A program made the translations under genes and the position numbers. Below are positions 52,198 to 61,260 of a DNA stretch of 64,000 nucleotides, piece after piece. The notes beneath the pieces are model-generated. The model did not search any database. It had not been told where the DNA came from and worked only from the letters and a program-made list of their open reading frames with translations. Position 1 is the stretch's first letter, and every line of letters starts with the position of its first letter. Source of the stretch: Mucilaginibacter rubeus (GTDB lineage Bacteria; Bacteroidota; Bacteroidia; Sphingobacteriales; Sphingobacteriaceae); the NCBI RefSeq assembly GCF_014643835.1, contig NZ_BMKD01000007.1, forward strand, positions 248,001-312,000, in the 5' to 3' direction.

Positions 52198-55100
52198 TTA
52201 CAAGTTTTCGATCAGTTTAGGTTCTTGATGGTGCGGGTGACGGGCAGCTTCGGCTATTTCAGCCTCTGCAGCCAGGTCCTCCGGATCGTGGTCATGGTCT
52301 TTACGGGTTTTAGCAGCCAGCAGCAGGTACATCATCGGGATGATGTAAAGGGTTAACACCAATGAAAACAGCATCCCCCCCATAATCACAATCCCTAATG
52401 AAACACGGCTTTTTGCACCGGCGCCCAATGCAAACGCAATTGGCACAGCACCAAGCACCACGGCTAAGCTGGTCATTAATATGGGGCGTAAACGCGCCGT
52501 TGCCGCTTCAATAACTGCCTCGTATTTGGCTACGCCCTGCTCCATCCGTTGGTTTGCAAACTCCACGATAAGAATACCGTTTTTAGTTACCAGCCCTACA
52601 AGGGTGATGATCCCAATCTCGCTGAAAATATTGAGGGTTTGATTAAACAACCACAGTGATAAAAACGCACCCGAAATGGCCAGCGGAACGGTAAGCATCA
52701 CGATAAGCGGATCCATAAAGCTTTCAAACTGGGCCGCCAGTACCAGGTAGATCAGCAGCAAGGCAAAGCCAAAAGCAAAAAGAATGTTTGACGAACCTTC
52801 GGCATAGTCACGTGAGGGGCCGCTTAACGCGGTACTAAATGTATCGTCAAGTAAGCTTTTGGAGATCCTGTCCATCTCCTTGATACCATCGCCTACAGTA
52901 TAACCCGGAGCAAGACCGGCCGAAAGTGTTGCCGATTTATAACGGTTAAAATGGTAAATGGCCGGAGGCGTGGCGCCTTCGGATGTTTTAACTACGTTAT
53001 CCAGCTGAACCAACGTCCCTTTTGAGCTGCGCACATAAATTGATTTCAGATCAAGCGGCTGATCGCGGTTAGCGCGGTCAACCTGTGCTATTACCTGGTA
53101 TTGCTTACCGTTTATCAGGAAGTAGTCGAGCCGGCCTGCGCTATAATATAATTGCAGCGTTTGGGCAATATCATCAACCGAAACACCTAAGTCACGGGCA
53201 CGCTCACGGTCGGTAACCACGCGCAACTCGGGTTTAGTAAATTTGAGATTAACATCCGTTCCCTGGAAAACCGGGCTTTTTGACACCTCGGCAAAAAAGG
53301 TCGGCAGCACTTTACGGATCTTTTCAAAATCCTGGTTTTGGATAACATACTGCACCGGCAACGATGTTTTTGATCCGGAACCACCGCCACTGATAGTTTG
53401 CTCCTGCACCACAATGGCACGCGCATCGGGCATTTTGCGTAGCTTACCATTCAGCCAGTCGGCAAGTTCCTGCTGGGTTCGTTTTCGTTCATCCGGACCA
53501 ACCAGCCCTACCCTTCCAAAGCCGGTATTTGAAGCACCGCCGCCGCCAAATGATGGCGAAACAATTTCAAGGTTAACATTAGCCTCCGGAATTGAATCTG
53601 CAACCAGGTTAGACACCTTATCCATATACCGGGTCATGTACTCATAGGTTGCGCCTTCCGAACCGGTAACGCTGTAACGGAGCAAACTACGATCATCAAG
53701 CGGGGCAAGCTCGGATGGGATAACTTTTACCAGGACGCCGATGATAACCAAAGATGCAGCAAGAATGGCAAATGATACCCATTTACGCTTCATGAACTTA
53801 ATGAGCGATTCGGTATATGAAGTGGTCATATTAATGAAGAACGGCTCCGTTCTTTCGTAAAACTTCGATTTCTTTTGGTTTTTGCGAATCAGCTTTACGT
53901 TAAGCATCGGGGTTAATGACAGGGACACGAATGCCGATATCAACACCGCTCCGGCCACTACTACCGCAAACTCGCGGAACAAACGCCCGGTAAAGCCCTG
54001 TAAAAACACAATAGGTAAAAACACAGCTGCCAGTGTAACCGATGTGGATACTACCGCGAAAAAAATCTCGGCCGAACCTTCAAAAGCCGCTTTACGGATC
54101 GCCATGCCCGCCTCTACCTTCTTATAGATGTTTTCTGTTACTACAATACCGTCATCCACCACCAGGCCCGTCGCCAGAACTATCCCCAAAAGGGTTAAGA
54201 TATTAATAGAAAAACCGAAGATGTACATAATAAAGAAAGCACCGATCAATGATACCGGGATATCAATCAGCGGGCGGAAAGCTATCAGCCAATCGCGAAA
54301 GAAAAGGTAGATGATAATTACCACCAGTACAAAGGCCACGATCAATGTTTCCTGCACCTCAGATATCGACTGATTAATGAACCTCGTATTATCCAAAGCC
54401 ACTTTTACCGAAATATCAGGCGGAAGATCTTTTTTAATCTGTTCTAAACGGGTATAAAAATCCTTGGCTATCTGTACATAATTAGCACCCGGCTGTGGTA
54501 CCAGTGCCAGACCAACCATCGGCACCCCCGACTCTTTAAATATGGTTTCCTCGTTTGCCGAGCCCAACACAGCATAACCAATATCGCTCAGCCTGATCAC
54601 CCTGTTGCTATCGGCACGGATAATGAGGTTGTTAAAATCTTTTTCCGTTGCCAGTTTGCCCAAAGCCCTGATGGTAACTTCGGTATTATTACCCTCAATT
54701 TTACCTGCAGGCAACTCTACGTTTTCTTTAGCTAAAGCCGCACCAATGTCGGTAGCTGTAACGCCAAGTGCCGAAAGCTTGGTAGGGTCTATCCACAGGC
54801 GCATAGCATACTGGCGCTGCCCCTGTACGTTAATGGTACTTACACCGGGGATGGTTTGTAAGCCTTCCAGCAGCACATTTTCTGCATAATCATCCAACTG
54901 GTTGATGTTACGGGTGTCACTGCTCACGGTAAGGGTAATGATTTGGTCGGCGCTGGCATCGGCTTTGGTTACTACCGGCGGGGCGTTAATATCCTGCGGT
55001 AGCTGGCGCTGGGCCTGGCCCACTTTATCGCGCACGTCGTTTGCTGCTGTTTCCAGGTCGGCATCAAGGTCAAACTCAACAGTGATATTGCTTTGCCCAA

Positions 55101-55356
55101 CCGAACTGGTTGACGATATGTTACGGATGCCCGGCACACCGTTGATAGATTTTTCAAGCGGCTCTGTGATCTGCGATTCAATTACATCGGCATTGGCCCC
55201 GGAGTAACTGGTTGATACCGAAATTATGGGCGGGTCGACCGAGGGAAAATCCCGCACGCCCAAAAACTTATAGCCGATAATACCAAATACAACAATAACC
55301 ACAGACATTACTGTTGCCAATACCGGCCGCTTAATACTTACTGAGGATAAACTCAT
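52198..55356 (-). CDS. RND efflux pump permease (AcrB-like, HAE-1)
   Basis: A 1052-residue proton-driven inner-membrane pump with about twelve helices and two large periplasmic loops. SIKRPVLATVMSVVIVVFG begins TM1 and GLVVDDGIVVTENIYKKVE lies in the TM4 region, with the conserved Asp pair for proton coupling; a second half repeats the pattern (GLVTKNGILIVEFANQR). It is 6 bp from both neighbours. Substrates are unknown, but antibiotics or bile-like compounds are typical for MarR-controlled systems. Confidence 0.96.
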   Translation of the reverse strand: MSLSSVSIKRPVLATVMSVVIVVFGIIGYKFLGVRDFPSVDPPIISVSTSYSGANADVIESQITEPLEKSINGVPGIRNISSTSSVGQSNITVEFDLDADLETAANDVRDKVGQAQRQLPQDINAPPVVTKADASADQIITLTVSSDTRNINQLDDYAENVLLEGLQTIPGVSTINVQGQRQYAMRLWIDPTKLSALGVTATDIGAALAKENVELPAGKIEGNNTEVTIRALGKLATEKDFNNLIIRADSNRVIRLSDIGYAVLGSANEETIFKESGVPMVGLALVPQPGANYVQIAKDFYTRLEQIKKDLPPDISVKVALDNTRFINQSISEVQETLIVAFVLVVIIIYLFFRDWLIAFRPLIDIPVSLIGAFFIMYIFGFSINILTLLGIVLATGLVVDDGIVVTENIYKKVEAGMAIRKAAFEGSAEIFFAVVSTSVTLAAVFLPIVFLQGFTGRLFREFAVVVAGAVLISAFVSLSLTPMLNVKLIRKNQKKSKFYERTEPFFINMTTSYTESLIKFMKRKWVSFAILAASLVIIGVLVKVIPSELAPLDDRSLLRYSVTGSEGATYEYMTRYMDKVSNLVADSIPEANVNLEIVSPSFGGGGASNTGFGRVGLVGPDERKRTQQELADWLNGKLRKMPDARAIVVQEQTISGGGSGSKTSLPVQYVIQNQDFEKIRKVLPTFFAEVSKSPVFQGTDVNLKFTKPELRVVTDRERARDLGVSVDDIAQTLQLYYSAGRLDYFLINGKQYQVIAQVDRANRDQPLDLKSIYVRSSKGTLVQLDNVVKTSEGATPPAIYHFNRYKSATLSAGLAPGYTVGDGIKEMDRISKSLLDDTFSTALSGPSRDYAEGSSNILFAFGFALLLIYLVLAAQFESFMDPLIVMLTVPLAISGAFLSLWLFNQTLNIFSEIGIITLVGLVTKNGILIVEFANQRMEQGVAKYEAVIEAATARLRPILMTSLAVVLGAVPIAFALGAGAKSRVSLGIVIMGGMLFSLVLTLYIIPMMYLLLAAKTRKDHDHDPEDLAAEAEIAEAARHPHHQEPKLIENL

Positions 55357-55362
55357 ATCGGT

Positions 55363-56445
55363 TTATTTAATAACTTTTAAAATTTTCAAAGGCACTTTTG
55401 GCCGCATTTGGATCAGGCCCGATACTACCACACTGTCGCCAGGCTTTAAGCCTTCAATTACCTGGATCTTTGTATCGGTACGCAGATCTGTTTTTACAGG
55501 TTTTGACATGGCTTTACCATTGTGGTAGATCCAAACCAGGCTGCTTTTCAAATCGGGAATAACCGCCTCTGTTGGCAGCAAAATGGTTTTAGGAATTTGA
55601 TCAAGCGTTAAATTGATCTTGGCAAAGCTGCCCGCGGTAAGGATCCCTTTAGGATTGGGTGCCTTAGCGCGCACAGTAATAGTGCGCGAGCTTGCATCAA
55701 TTGAAGGGTCAATGGCATACACTGTACCCACAAAACTCTCCATCGAGCTTTCTGTTTTGAACCTGATCTTACTGCCCGGGCCAAGTATAGAAAGGTACCT
55801 TTCAGGCACAGCAAAGGTTACTTTTGCCGGATCGATATTAACCAGATCGGCAATAGGCGATGATGGAGAGAGGTAACTGCCCGGGCTCACATTCCTTAAA
55901 CCGATAGTCCCCGAAAAGGGCGCCCGGATCTCGGTACGGGCAATCTGCGCCTTAATTACATTTGCAGCAGCTTTTAACGAATTTAATGATGTTAATGAAG
56001 TATCATATTCCTCTTGGCTTATGGCTTCTTTTTGAAGCAACTGACGGTTGCGGCTTTCCTGTTGTTTTGCCAATGCCACCTGGTACTGGTTTTGCTGCAA
56101 CGATGCTTCCAGGTCCTGGTTGTACACTTTAACCAGCAACTGGCCCTTTGTTACTTTAGTGCCTTCATTAAAATAGATCCCGGTAATATTCCCTGCTGTT
56201 TGGCTTATCAGGCTTACCTTTTCATTGGCATCAATGGTGCCGGTAATATCAATAATGTTGTTTACGGCGGTATCTTTAACTATCATTACTTTAACCCCTA
56301 CCGCGCCGCCGCCTTTTTTCTTATCACCTTTACCCGAAGCCATAGCCGCGGCCGATTTCTTTGCCCCTTCGCTAAAAAATTTATTGTAAATTAAATAGGC
56401 AACCAGCAGGGCCAGCGCCGTGTAAATAATATATTTCGTTTTCAT
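55363..56445 (-). CDS. RND efflux periplasmic adaptor (membrane-fusion protein)
   Basis: A 360-residue HlyD/AcrA-like adaptor linking pump and TolC. One N-terminal helix (YIIYTALALLVAYLIYNKFF), a lysine/glycine-rich linker, the lipoyl half (DANEKVSLISQTAGNITGIYF), a coiled-coil hairpin (about 110-175) and a second lipoyl half (IRAPFSGTIGLRNVSPGSYL) are visible. Between MarR and the permease in one operon. Confidence 0.95.
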   Translation of the reverse strand: MKTKYIIYTALALLVAYLIYNKFFSEGAKKSAAAMASGKGDKKKGGGAVGVKVMIVKDTAVNNIIDITGTIDANEKVSLISQTAGNITGIYFNEGTKVTKGQLLVKVYNQDLEASLQQNQYQVALAKQQESRNRQLLQKEAISQEEYDTSLTSLNSLKAAANVIKAQIARTEIRAPFSGTIGLRNVSPGSYLSPSSPIADLVNIDPAKVTFAVPERYLSILGPGSKIRFKTESSMESFVGTVYAIDPSIDASSRTITVRAKAPNPKGILTAGSFAKINLTLDQIPKTILLPTEAVIPDLKSSLVWIYHNGKAMSKPVKTDLRTDTKIQVIEGLKPGDSVVVSGLIQMRPKVPLKILKVIK

Positions 56446-56452
56446 ACTTTGT

Positions 56453-56920
56453 TTAATCCGTGTGTGATTTAGCTTGTAGGGTTGTTTCGGGTGATACCAA
56501 TGGTTTTAAATTTTTATGCATGCGGGTAAGTACGCTTTCAAATACCTGCATATCGGCTTCGGATATGCCTTCGGTAATATCCGCGTTGATGGCTTCAAAT
56601 GTTTCAATGATCTGAGGAACGGCCAGTTTTGCCTTATCGGTAACGCGAAGCAATTGCTGCCGCCTGTCGTTCGGGTTGTTTTCGCGGTAAACAAAACCTT
56701 TTGCTGTAAGCAGATTAATGATGCTTACCATAGCCGATTTATCCTTGCCCAGCAGATGTGCCAACGCGTTTTGGGTAAGTTGCCCGTCATGAAAGTAAAT
56801 GAGCGAAAGTATATAGTGATACCGGGTAACATCCAGGTGAACGGTATGCTTTACCAGTACATTAAGGTACAGTTTACCTAAGCGTATCAGCTTGCGCGAA
56901 ATAGGTTCAATCAGTTCCAT
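56453..56920 (-). CDS. MarR-family transcriptional regulator
   Basis: A 155-residue winged-helix regulator. The DNA-binding part is QNALAHLLGKDKSAMVSIINLL, followed by the wing (YRENNPNDRRQQLLRVT). MarR proteins usually repress the adjacent operon and are relieved by a ligand. As the first gene of the marR-adaptor-pump-channel operon it is probably its local repressor. Divergent from the M61 peptidase gene; an operator is likely in the 135 bp between them but was not identified. Confidence 0.94.
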   Translation of the reverse strand: MELIEPISRKLIRLGKLYLNVLVKHTVHLDVTRYHYILSLIYFHDGQLTQNALAHLLGKDKSAMVSIINLLTAKGFVYRENNPNDRRQQLLRVTDKAKLAVPQIIETFEAINADITEGISEADMQVFESVLTRMHKNLKPLVSPETTLQAKSHTD

Positions 56921-57055
56921 TTACTTAAAAATCGATGTAAAACTAATAGCATAATATCAACAATAGTTGCATGTATCAACCATTTTACAACGGTGTTTAG
57001 GGCGCTGTAACGCCACATACATAACTGATTATATAATATTTTATAAATTGCGGCC

Positions 57056-58858
57056 ATGAAACTGACCAACCTACGCACGTTATTTTTTCTAACGATTTTT
57101 ATTATGAGTACTACTATCAGCAAAGCCGCCGCCAGCGCTCAGATTACCTACAATGTTTCGTTTCCTGAAGCCCAGGCCCATTATGCTGATATTGAAATGC
57201 ATATTACCGGCCTTCAGCAAAACACCCTTGAGCTCAAAATGCCGGTATGGACACCGGGCTCATACCTGGTGCGCGAGTTCGCAAAAAACATCGAATCATT
57301 AACTGCTGAAGCTAACGGCAAACCCGTTGCAGCACCCAAAATCAATAAGAATACCTGGCAAATTGTTACAAAAGGAATTTCATCGGTAACGGTAAAATAC
57401 AGGGTTTATGCCTTTGAGCTCTCCGTACGTACCAGCTTTATAGATGCCTCGCATGGCTTCCTTTCCACTACGGGCATCTTTATTTACCCGGCCAGCATGC
57501 TGCATTCGCCCGCTATCATCCACATCAAACCATATAAAAACTGGGATAAAGTTTCAACAAGCCTCGATATGGTGAATAATGATCCGTTTACCCGTTTATC
57601 ACCAAGCTTCGATATCCTGTTCGATTCGCCAATTGAAGTAGGCAACCAGGATGTTTTTGGATTTGATGCATCTGGTGTTCATTATGAAATTTGCATGTAC
57701 GGCGGCGGCAATTATGATAAGGAAAAATTAAAAGCCGATATCCACAAAATTGTTGACCAGGAAGCAGCTGTTTTTGGCGAAAACCCCAATAAACACTATG
57801 TATTTATTGTACATAACCGCCAACGTAATGGTGGTGGTTTGGAGCACCTGAGCTCAACAGTTTTAGGAGCATCTCGCGATAACTACACCAACGATAAAGG
57901 ATATCAAAGCTTTTTAGGCCTTGTTGCCCACGAGCATTTTCACTTATGGAACGTGAAACGCCTGCGCCCGATTGTGTTAGGCCCTTTTGATTATGACAAT
58001 GAAAACTATACTACCAATTTGTGGATAGCCGAAGGTTTTACCGAGTACTACCAGGGTATCATTGTACGCCGTACGCAACTGTTCCCGGTTCAGAATTATT
58101 TTGATGTTTTGGAGGGCGAGTTCAATGTTCTGGAAAACCTACCCGGAAAAAATGTACAAACCGTTGCCGAATCAAGCTTTGATGCCTGGATCAAAGCTTA
58201 CCGCCCTAACGAAAACTCTAACAATACTACTATTTCATACTACAACAAAGGGGCAATCATTGGTATGATGCTTGATCTGGAGATCATCAACGACAGCAAA
58301 GGCAAATACTCGTTAGATGATGCCATGAAGTACATGTACACCCAGTATTATAAAATCAAAAAGCGCGGTTATACCGATGCTGAGTTTAAAGCAGCCTTTG
58401 AAAAATTTGCAGGTAAAAAACTGGATGATTTTTATGCCAGATACATCAATGGTCTAACCCCTATCGATTATAATAAATATTTAGGTTATGCCGGTTATAA
58501 GGTAGAGGATGAACTGGCCGATAAAAACGATGCGGCTTTAGGTATCACTACTACAACAACCGCAGCTAAAAAAATTATTGTTACGAGCGTGCAGCGTGGT
58601 ACTGCCGCTTATATTGATGGCATTAACGTAAACGACGAGATCACTGCTATTGACGGAACGCCGGTTACTGATGCTGCAACCCTGATCAATGGTAAAAATC
58701 CCGGCGATAAAATTGAGGTTACCGTGACTCGCGACGGGCAAGCTATAACCCTACCGGTTACCCTACTGAAAAGCAACCGCGTTAAATACAATATTGTTAC
58801 CCTTGATAGCCCAACCGAGCAGCAATTGGCTGTTAGGAAGAAGTGGTTAAGCATATAA
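57056..58858 (+). CDS. M61-family peptidase with PDZ domain
   Basis: A 600-residue exported glycyl-aminopeptidase-like enzyme. Signal MKLTNLRTLFFLTIFIMSTT. The zinc motif is HEHFH (292-296) with the third ligand region GFTEYYQG near 335. The N-terminal beta domain (about 30-200) and a C-terminal PDZ domain (IIVTSVQRGTAAYIDGINV, 505-585) match the family. Probably periplasmic. A terminator follows at 58877. Confidence 0.94.
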   Translation: MKLTNLRTLFFLTIFIMSTTISKAAASAQITYNVSFPEAQAHYADIEMHITGLQQNTLELKMPVWTPGSYLVREFAKNIESLTAEANGKPVAAPKINKNTWQIVTKGISSVTVKYRVYAFELSVRTSFIDASHGFLSTTGIFIYPASMLHSPAIIHIKPYKNWDKVSTSLDMVNNDPFTRLSPSFDILFDSPIEVGNQDVFGFDASGVHYEICMYGGGNYDKEKLKADIHKIVDQEAAVFGENPNKHYVFIVHNRQRNGGGLEHLSSTVLGASRDNYTNDKGYQSFLGLVAHEHFHLWNVKRLRPIVLGPFDYDNENYTTNLWIAEGFTEYYQGIIVRRTQLFPVQNYFDVLEGEFNVLENLPGKNVQTVAESSFDAWIKAYRPNENSNNTTISYYNKGAIIGMMLDLEIINDSKGKYSLDDAMKYMYTQYYKIKKRGYTDAEFKAAFEKFAGKKLDDFYARYINGLTPIDYNKYLGYAGYKVEDELADKNDAALGITTTTTAAKKIIVTSVQRGTAAYIDGINVNDEITAIDGTPVTDAATLINGKNPGDKIEVTVTRDGQAITLPVTLLKSNRVKYNIVTLDSPTEQQLAVRKKWLSI

Positions 58859-58876
58859 AAACTACTATTTACAGGG

Positions 58877-58907
58877 AAAGGCTGGCTGAGAAGCTTGCCT
58901 TTCTTTA
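58877..58907 (+). terminator. rho-independent terminator after M61 gene
   Basis: AAAGGCTGGCT, loop GAGA, AGCTTGCCTTT, then CTTT. Similar in style to the hairpin after the toxin gene at 59416. Confidence 0.75.
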
Positions 58908-58950
58908 TCTAAGGTTAATGCCAATTGGTATTTATTAATTAAATTTGTTT

Positions 58951-59154
58951 ATGGAAACATTCATTGTACATCCTGAAAACAAAGAACAATCAGCTGCTGT
59001 CAAAGCTTTTTTAAAAGCTCTTAAGATCAATTTTGAGAAGCATGACCAAGGCTCATACAATGCTGAATTTGTTGAACAGGTATTAGCGGGTGAAACAGCA
59101 CGAAAAGCAGGTAAAAAAGGCGTTAGGGTAAACACCGACGACCTATGGAAATAG
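58951..59154 (+). CDS. antitoxin of a YoeB-type module (DUF2683-like)
   Basis: A 67-residue antitoxin candidate starting METFIVHPENKEQSAAVKAF, followed by KALKINFEKHDQGSYNAEFV and a basic C-terminus that could contact the toxin. This arrangement is the usual Bacteroidota partner of YoeB/RelE-like toxins. ATG 58951 is chosen over TTG 58945. It overlaps the toxin start by 10 bp, which couples their synthesis. Confidence 0.85.
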   Translation: METFIVHPENKEQSAAVKAFLKALKINFEKHDQGSYNAEFVEQVLAGETARKAGKKGVRVNTDDLWK

Positions 59155-59405
59155 ACTTATACGAAAAAGCTATCCGGGATTTTGAGTATTGGAAAAAATC
59201 TGGAAATAAGTCTGTTCAAAAAAAGATCTCACAAATATTTAATGATATGAAAGCTCATCCCTTTGAGGGAATAGGGAAACCGGAGCCTCTTAAATATAAA
59301 TTAACAGGAAAATGGTCAAGGCGCATAAACTCCGAGCACAGAATTATATATGACGTTGTTGACGAAACCATTAATATTTACTCTTTACGAGGGCATTATG
59401 AATGA
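59145..59405 (+). CDS. Txe/YoeB-family mRNA interferase toxin
   Basis: An 86-residue ribosome-dependent mRNA-cleaving toxin. GKPEPLKYKLTGKWSRRINS and EHRIIYDV carry the basic and active-site residues, and the C-terminal YSLRGHYE matches the YoeB end, including the catalytic His. It would cut mRNA at the A-site when freed from the antitoxin. The neighbouring terminator closes the unit. Confidence 0.93.
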   Translation: MEIDLYEKAIRDFEYWKKSGNKSVQKKISQIFNDMKAHPFEGIGKPEPLKYKLTGKWSRRINSEHRIIYDVVDETINIYSLRGHYE

Positions 59406-59413
59406 TCCCATCA

Positions 59414-59445
59414 ATAAGGTCGGCTGAAAAGCTGGCCTTTCTTTT
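59414..59445 (+). terminator. rho-independent terminator after toxin gene
   Basis: AAGGTCGGCT, loop GAAA, AGCTGGCCTT, then TCTTTT. Confidence 0.75.
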
Positions 59446-59526
59446 GGCCCCCTATCCTCATTCCGAACTTGTTTCAGCTCAATAAAAAAATAAAATATTA
59501 ACGCATAAGTTATATTTTTATAGCTT

Positions 59527-60849
59527 ATGCCCGCTGCAACCTCGTTAAAAAAAATACGCCCGATACAGCTTGTTGCTGTTATTTTTTTTACTGTATCCGG
59601 TGGCCCTTACGGCCTTGAGCCGCTATTAAGTTATGCAGGCGATCATGGCGCGTTAATCATCCTGCTCATAACCCCGTTAATGTGGGATGTGCCGGCCATA
59701 TTTACCGTGCTTGAGCTTAACAGCATGATGCCTGTTACCGGCGGCTATTACAAATGGGTAAAATATGCCCTCGGTACCCACTGGGGTTTTATTGAGGGCT
59801 GGTGGACCTGGCTCTATACTTTTGTCGACCTTGCCATTTACCCTGTGTTGTTTGTACAATACGCCGGTTTCTTTTTCCCCGAATTGCTAAATTTTCAGAT
59901 TCCGGTTTGTTTGGTGATCATCTGGGCATCAGCCGGGTTAAATATTTTAGGCATTATGCCGGTGGGTAGGGTATCTGTATTTTTGAGTGCGGCCGTTCTC
60001 GCCCCGATCATATTAATGATAGCGTTAGGTATTTATCACCATAGCGGGCCAATGCACATCCCCTCAACATCATTAAAAGGGCTCAGCTTTCCGTCGTTTG
60101 GTATGGCTTTGTACACGGTAATGTGGAATTGCCTCGGCTGGGATAATGTAACCACCTATGCCGAAGAAGTTGAAAAGCCGGTACGCTCCTACCTTATTTC
60201 TATTTTTACAGCTTTCGCGTTGGTAATGGTGGTGTACTTTTTTGCCATCTGGGTTGCCCAGCAATCGGGCATTAACCATGATACCTTAACCGAAAATGGG
60301 TTTCCTGCATTAGGCGAATTGATTGGAGGGCATTGGCTGGGTATAGTAGTTGCAGCAGGCGGTATGGCCAGTACCCTCGGAATCTATACCGCTGTATTGT
60401 TATCGGTATCACGTGTGCCGCAGGTAATGTCTGAAGACAATTTACTTCCAAAAGGAGTTAACAAACTACACTCTCGTTTTAAAACACCTTTTGTTTCCAT
60501 CATCATCTGCTCCATAGTAGTGAGCTTTATGGTACTGTGGACCTTTGCCGATTTGCTTATCATTGATGTAACTGTTTACGGCGCGGGGCTTTCTTTAGAA
60601 TACATCGCCCTCGTAAAACTCCGCGTCAAGGAGCCGATGAAAGAGCGGCCTTTCCGCATCCCGCTTAGCGTTACCGGCCTATGCCTAATAATGCTGTTGC
60701 CATTTATTGTTTACAGCGTAGCACTTGGCGGGGCATTAAGCTCAACACCGAAGGCCCTTTCGGCTGCTGTTTTTGCACTGGTTGCATTATCAAGTGCGGA
60801 AGTGGCCTGGCAAATTATTAAACTAAGCAAGCCTGAGCTGAAGCAATAA
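59527..60849 (+). CDS. APC-family amino acid/amine permease
   Basis: A 440-residue inner-membrane transporter with about twelve helices. FFTVSGGPYGLEPLLSYAG in helix 1 is the APC substrate-binding motif, and PVTGGYYKWVKYALG follows at helix 2-3. It resembles amino acid or polyamine permeases of the PotE/YjeM type. Monocistronic. Substrate not predictable by eye. Confidence 0.93.
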   Translation: MPAATSLKKIRPIQLVAVIFFTVSGGPYGLEPLLSYAGDHGALIILLITPLMWDVPAIFTVLELNSMMPVTGGYYKWVKYALGTHWGFIEGWWTWLYTFVDLAIYPVLFVQYAGFFFPELLNFQIPVCLVIIWASAGLNILGIMPVGRVSVFLSAAVLAPIILMIALGIYHHSGPMHIPSTSLKGLSFPSFGMALYTVMWNCLGWDNVTTYAEEVEKPVRSYLISIFTAFALVMVVYFFAIWVAQQSGINHDTLTENGFPALGELIGGHWLGIVVAAGGMASTLGIYTAVLLSVSRVPQVMSEDNLLPKGVNKLHSRFKTPFVSIIICSIVVSFMVLWTFADLLIIDVTVYGAGLSLEYIALVKLRVKEPMKERPFRIPLSVTGLCLIMLLPFIVYSVALGGALSSTPKALSAAVFALVALSSAEVAWQIIKLSKPELKQ

Positions 60850-60958
60850 TAATACATGAATCAATTGGCCATCTAATACAATTAATTCCAACTTCGCAAA
60901 TCGTGGTGCAGAAACAGGGCAATCGTTTTTAAACAATTCGATCTGTTTTACAAATCTC

Positions 60959-61098
60959 ACACTGAAAAATTTTCACACAAATGCTTTGCATGCTGTCCAC
61001 AATTAATCGAATTACACGAATCTCAAATTAATTCAATTCGTGTAACTCGATTAATACGTAAAAATTAGTGTGAAAATTTTCATTTATTGCTTTTCAAT
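60959..61098 (-). repeat. interspersed ~140 bp palindromic repeat, copy 2
   Basis: Opposite-orientation copy of 6283-6426, with the same inner pair (AATTAATCGAATTACACGAAT) and outer arms. A short related stretch (ATTCGTGCAATTCGATTAAT) lies at 61142. The gap 60850-61260 has no other feature. Confidence 0.85.
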
Positions 61099-61260
61099 AT
61101 ACAACTGGTTAAAGGCTATTTCCCTGAGTGAGGAAAGAAAAATTCGTGCAATTCGATTAATTCGGAAAAATTTGTGGCGATAATTTCTTCAACGTTTCAA
61201 TGATTGGATAATTGACCGGGATTTGCGTAAATTCGATCCTTTCCCGAAAACTCATATCAT

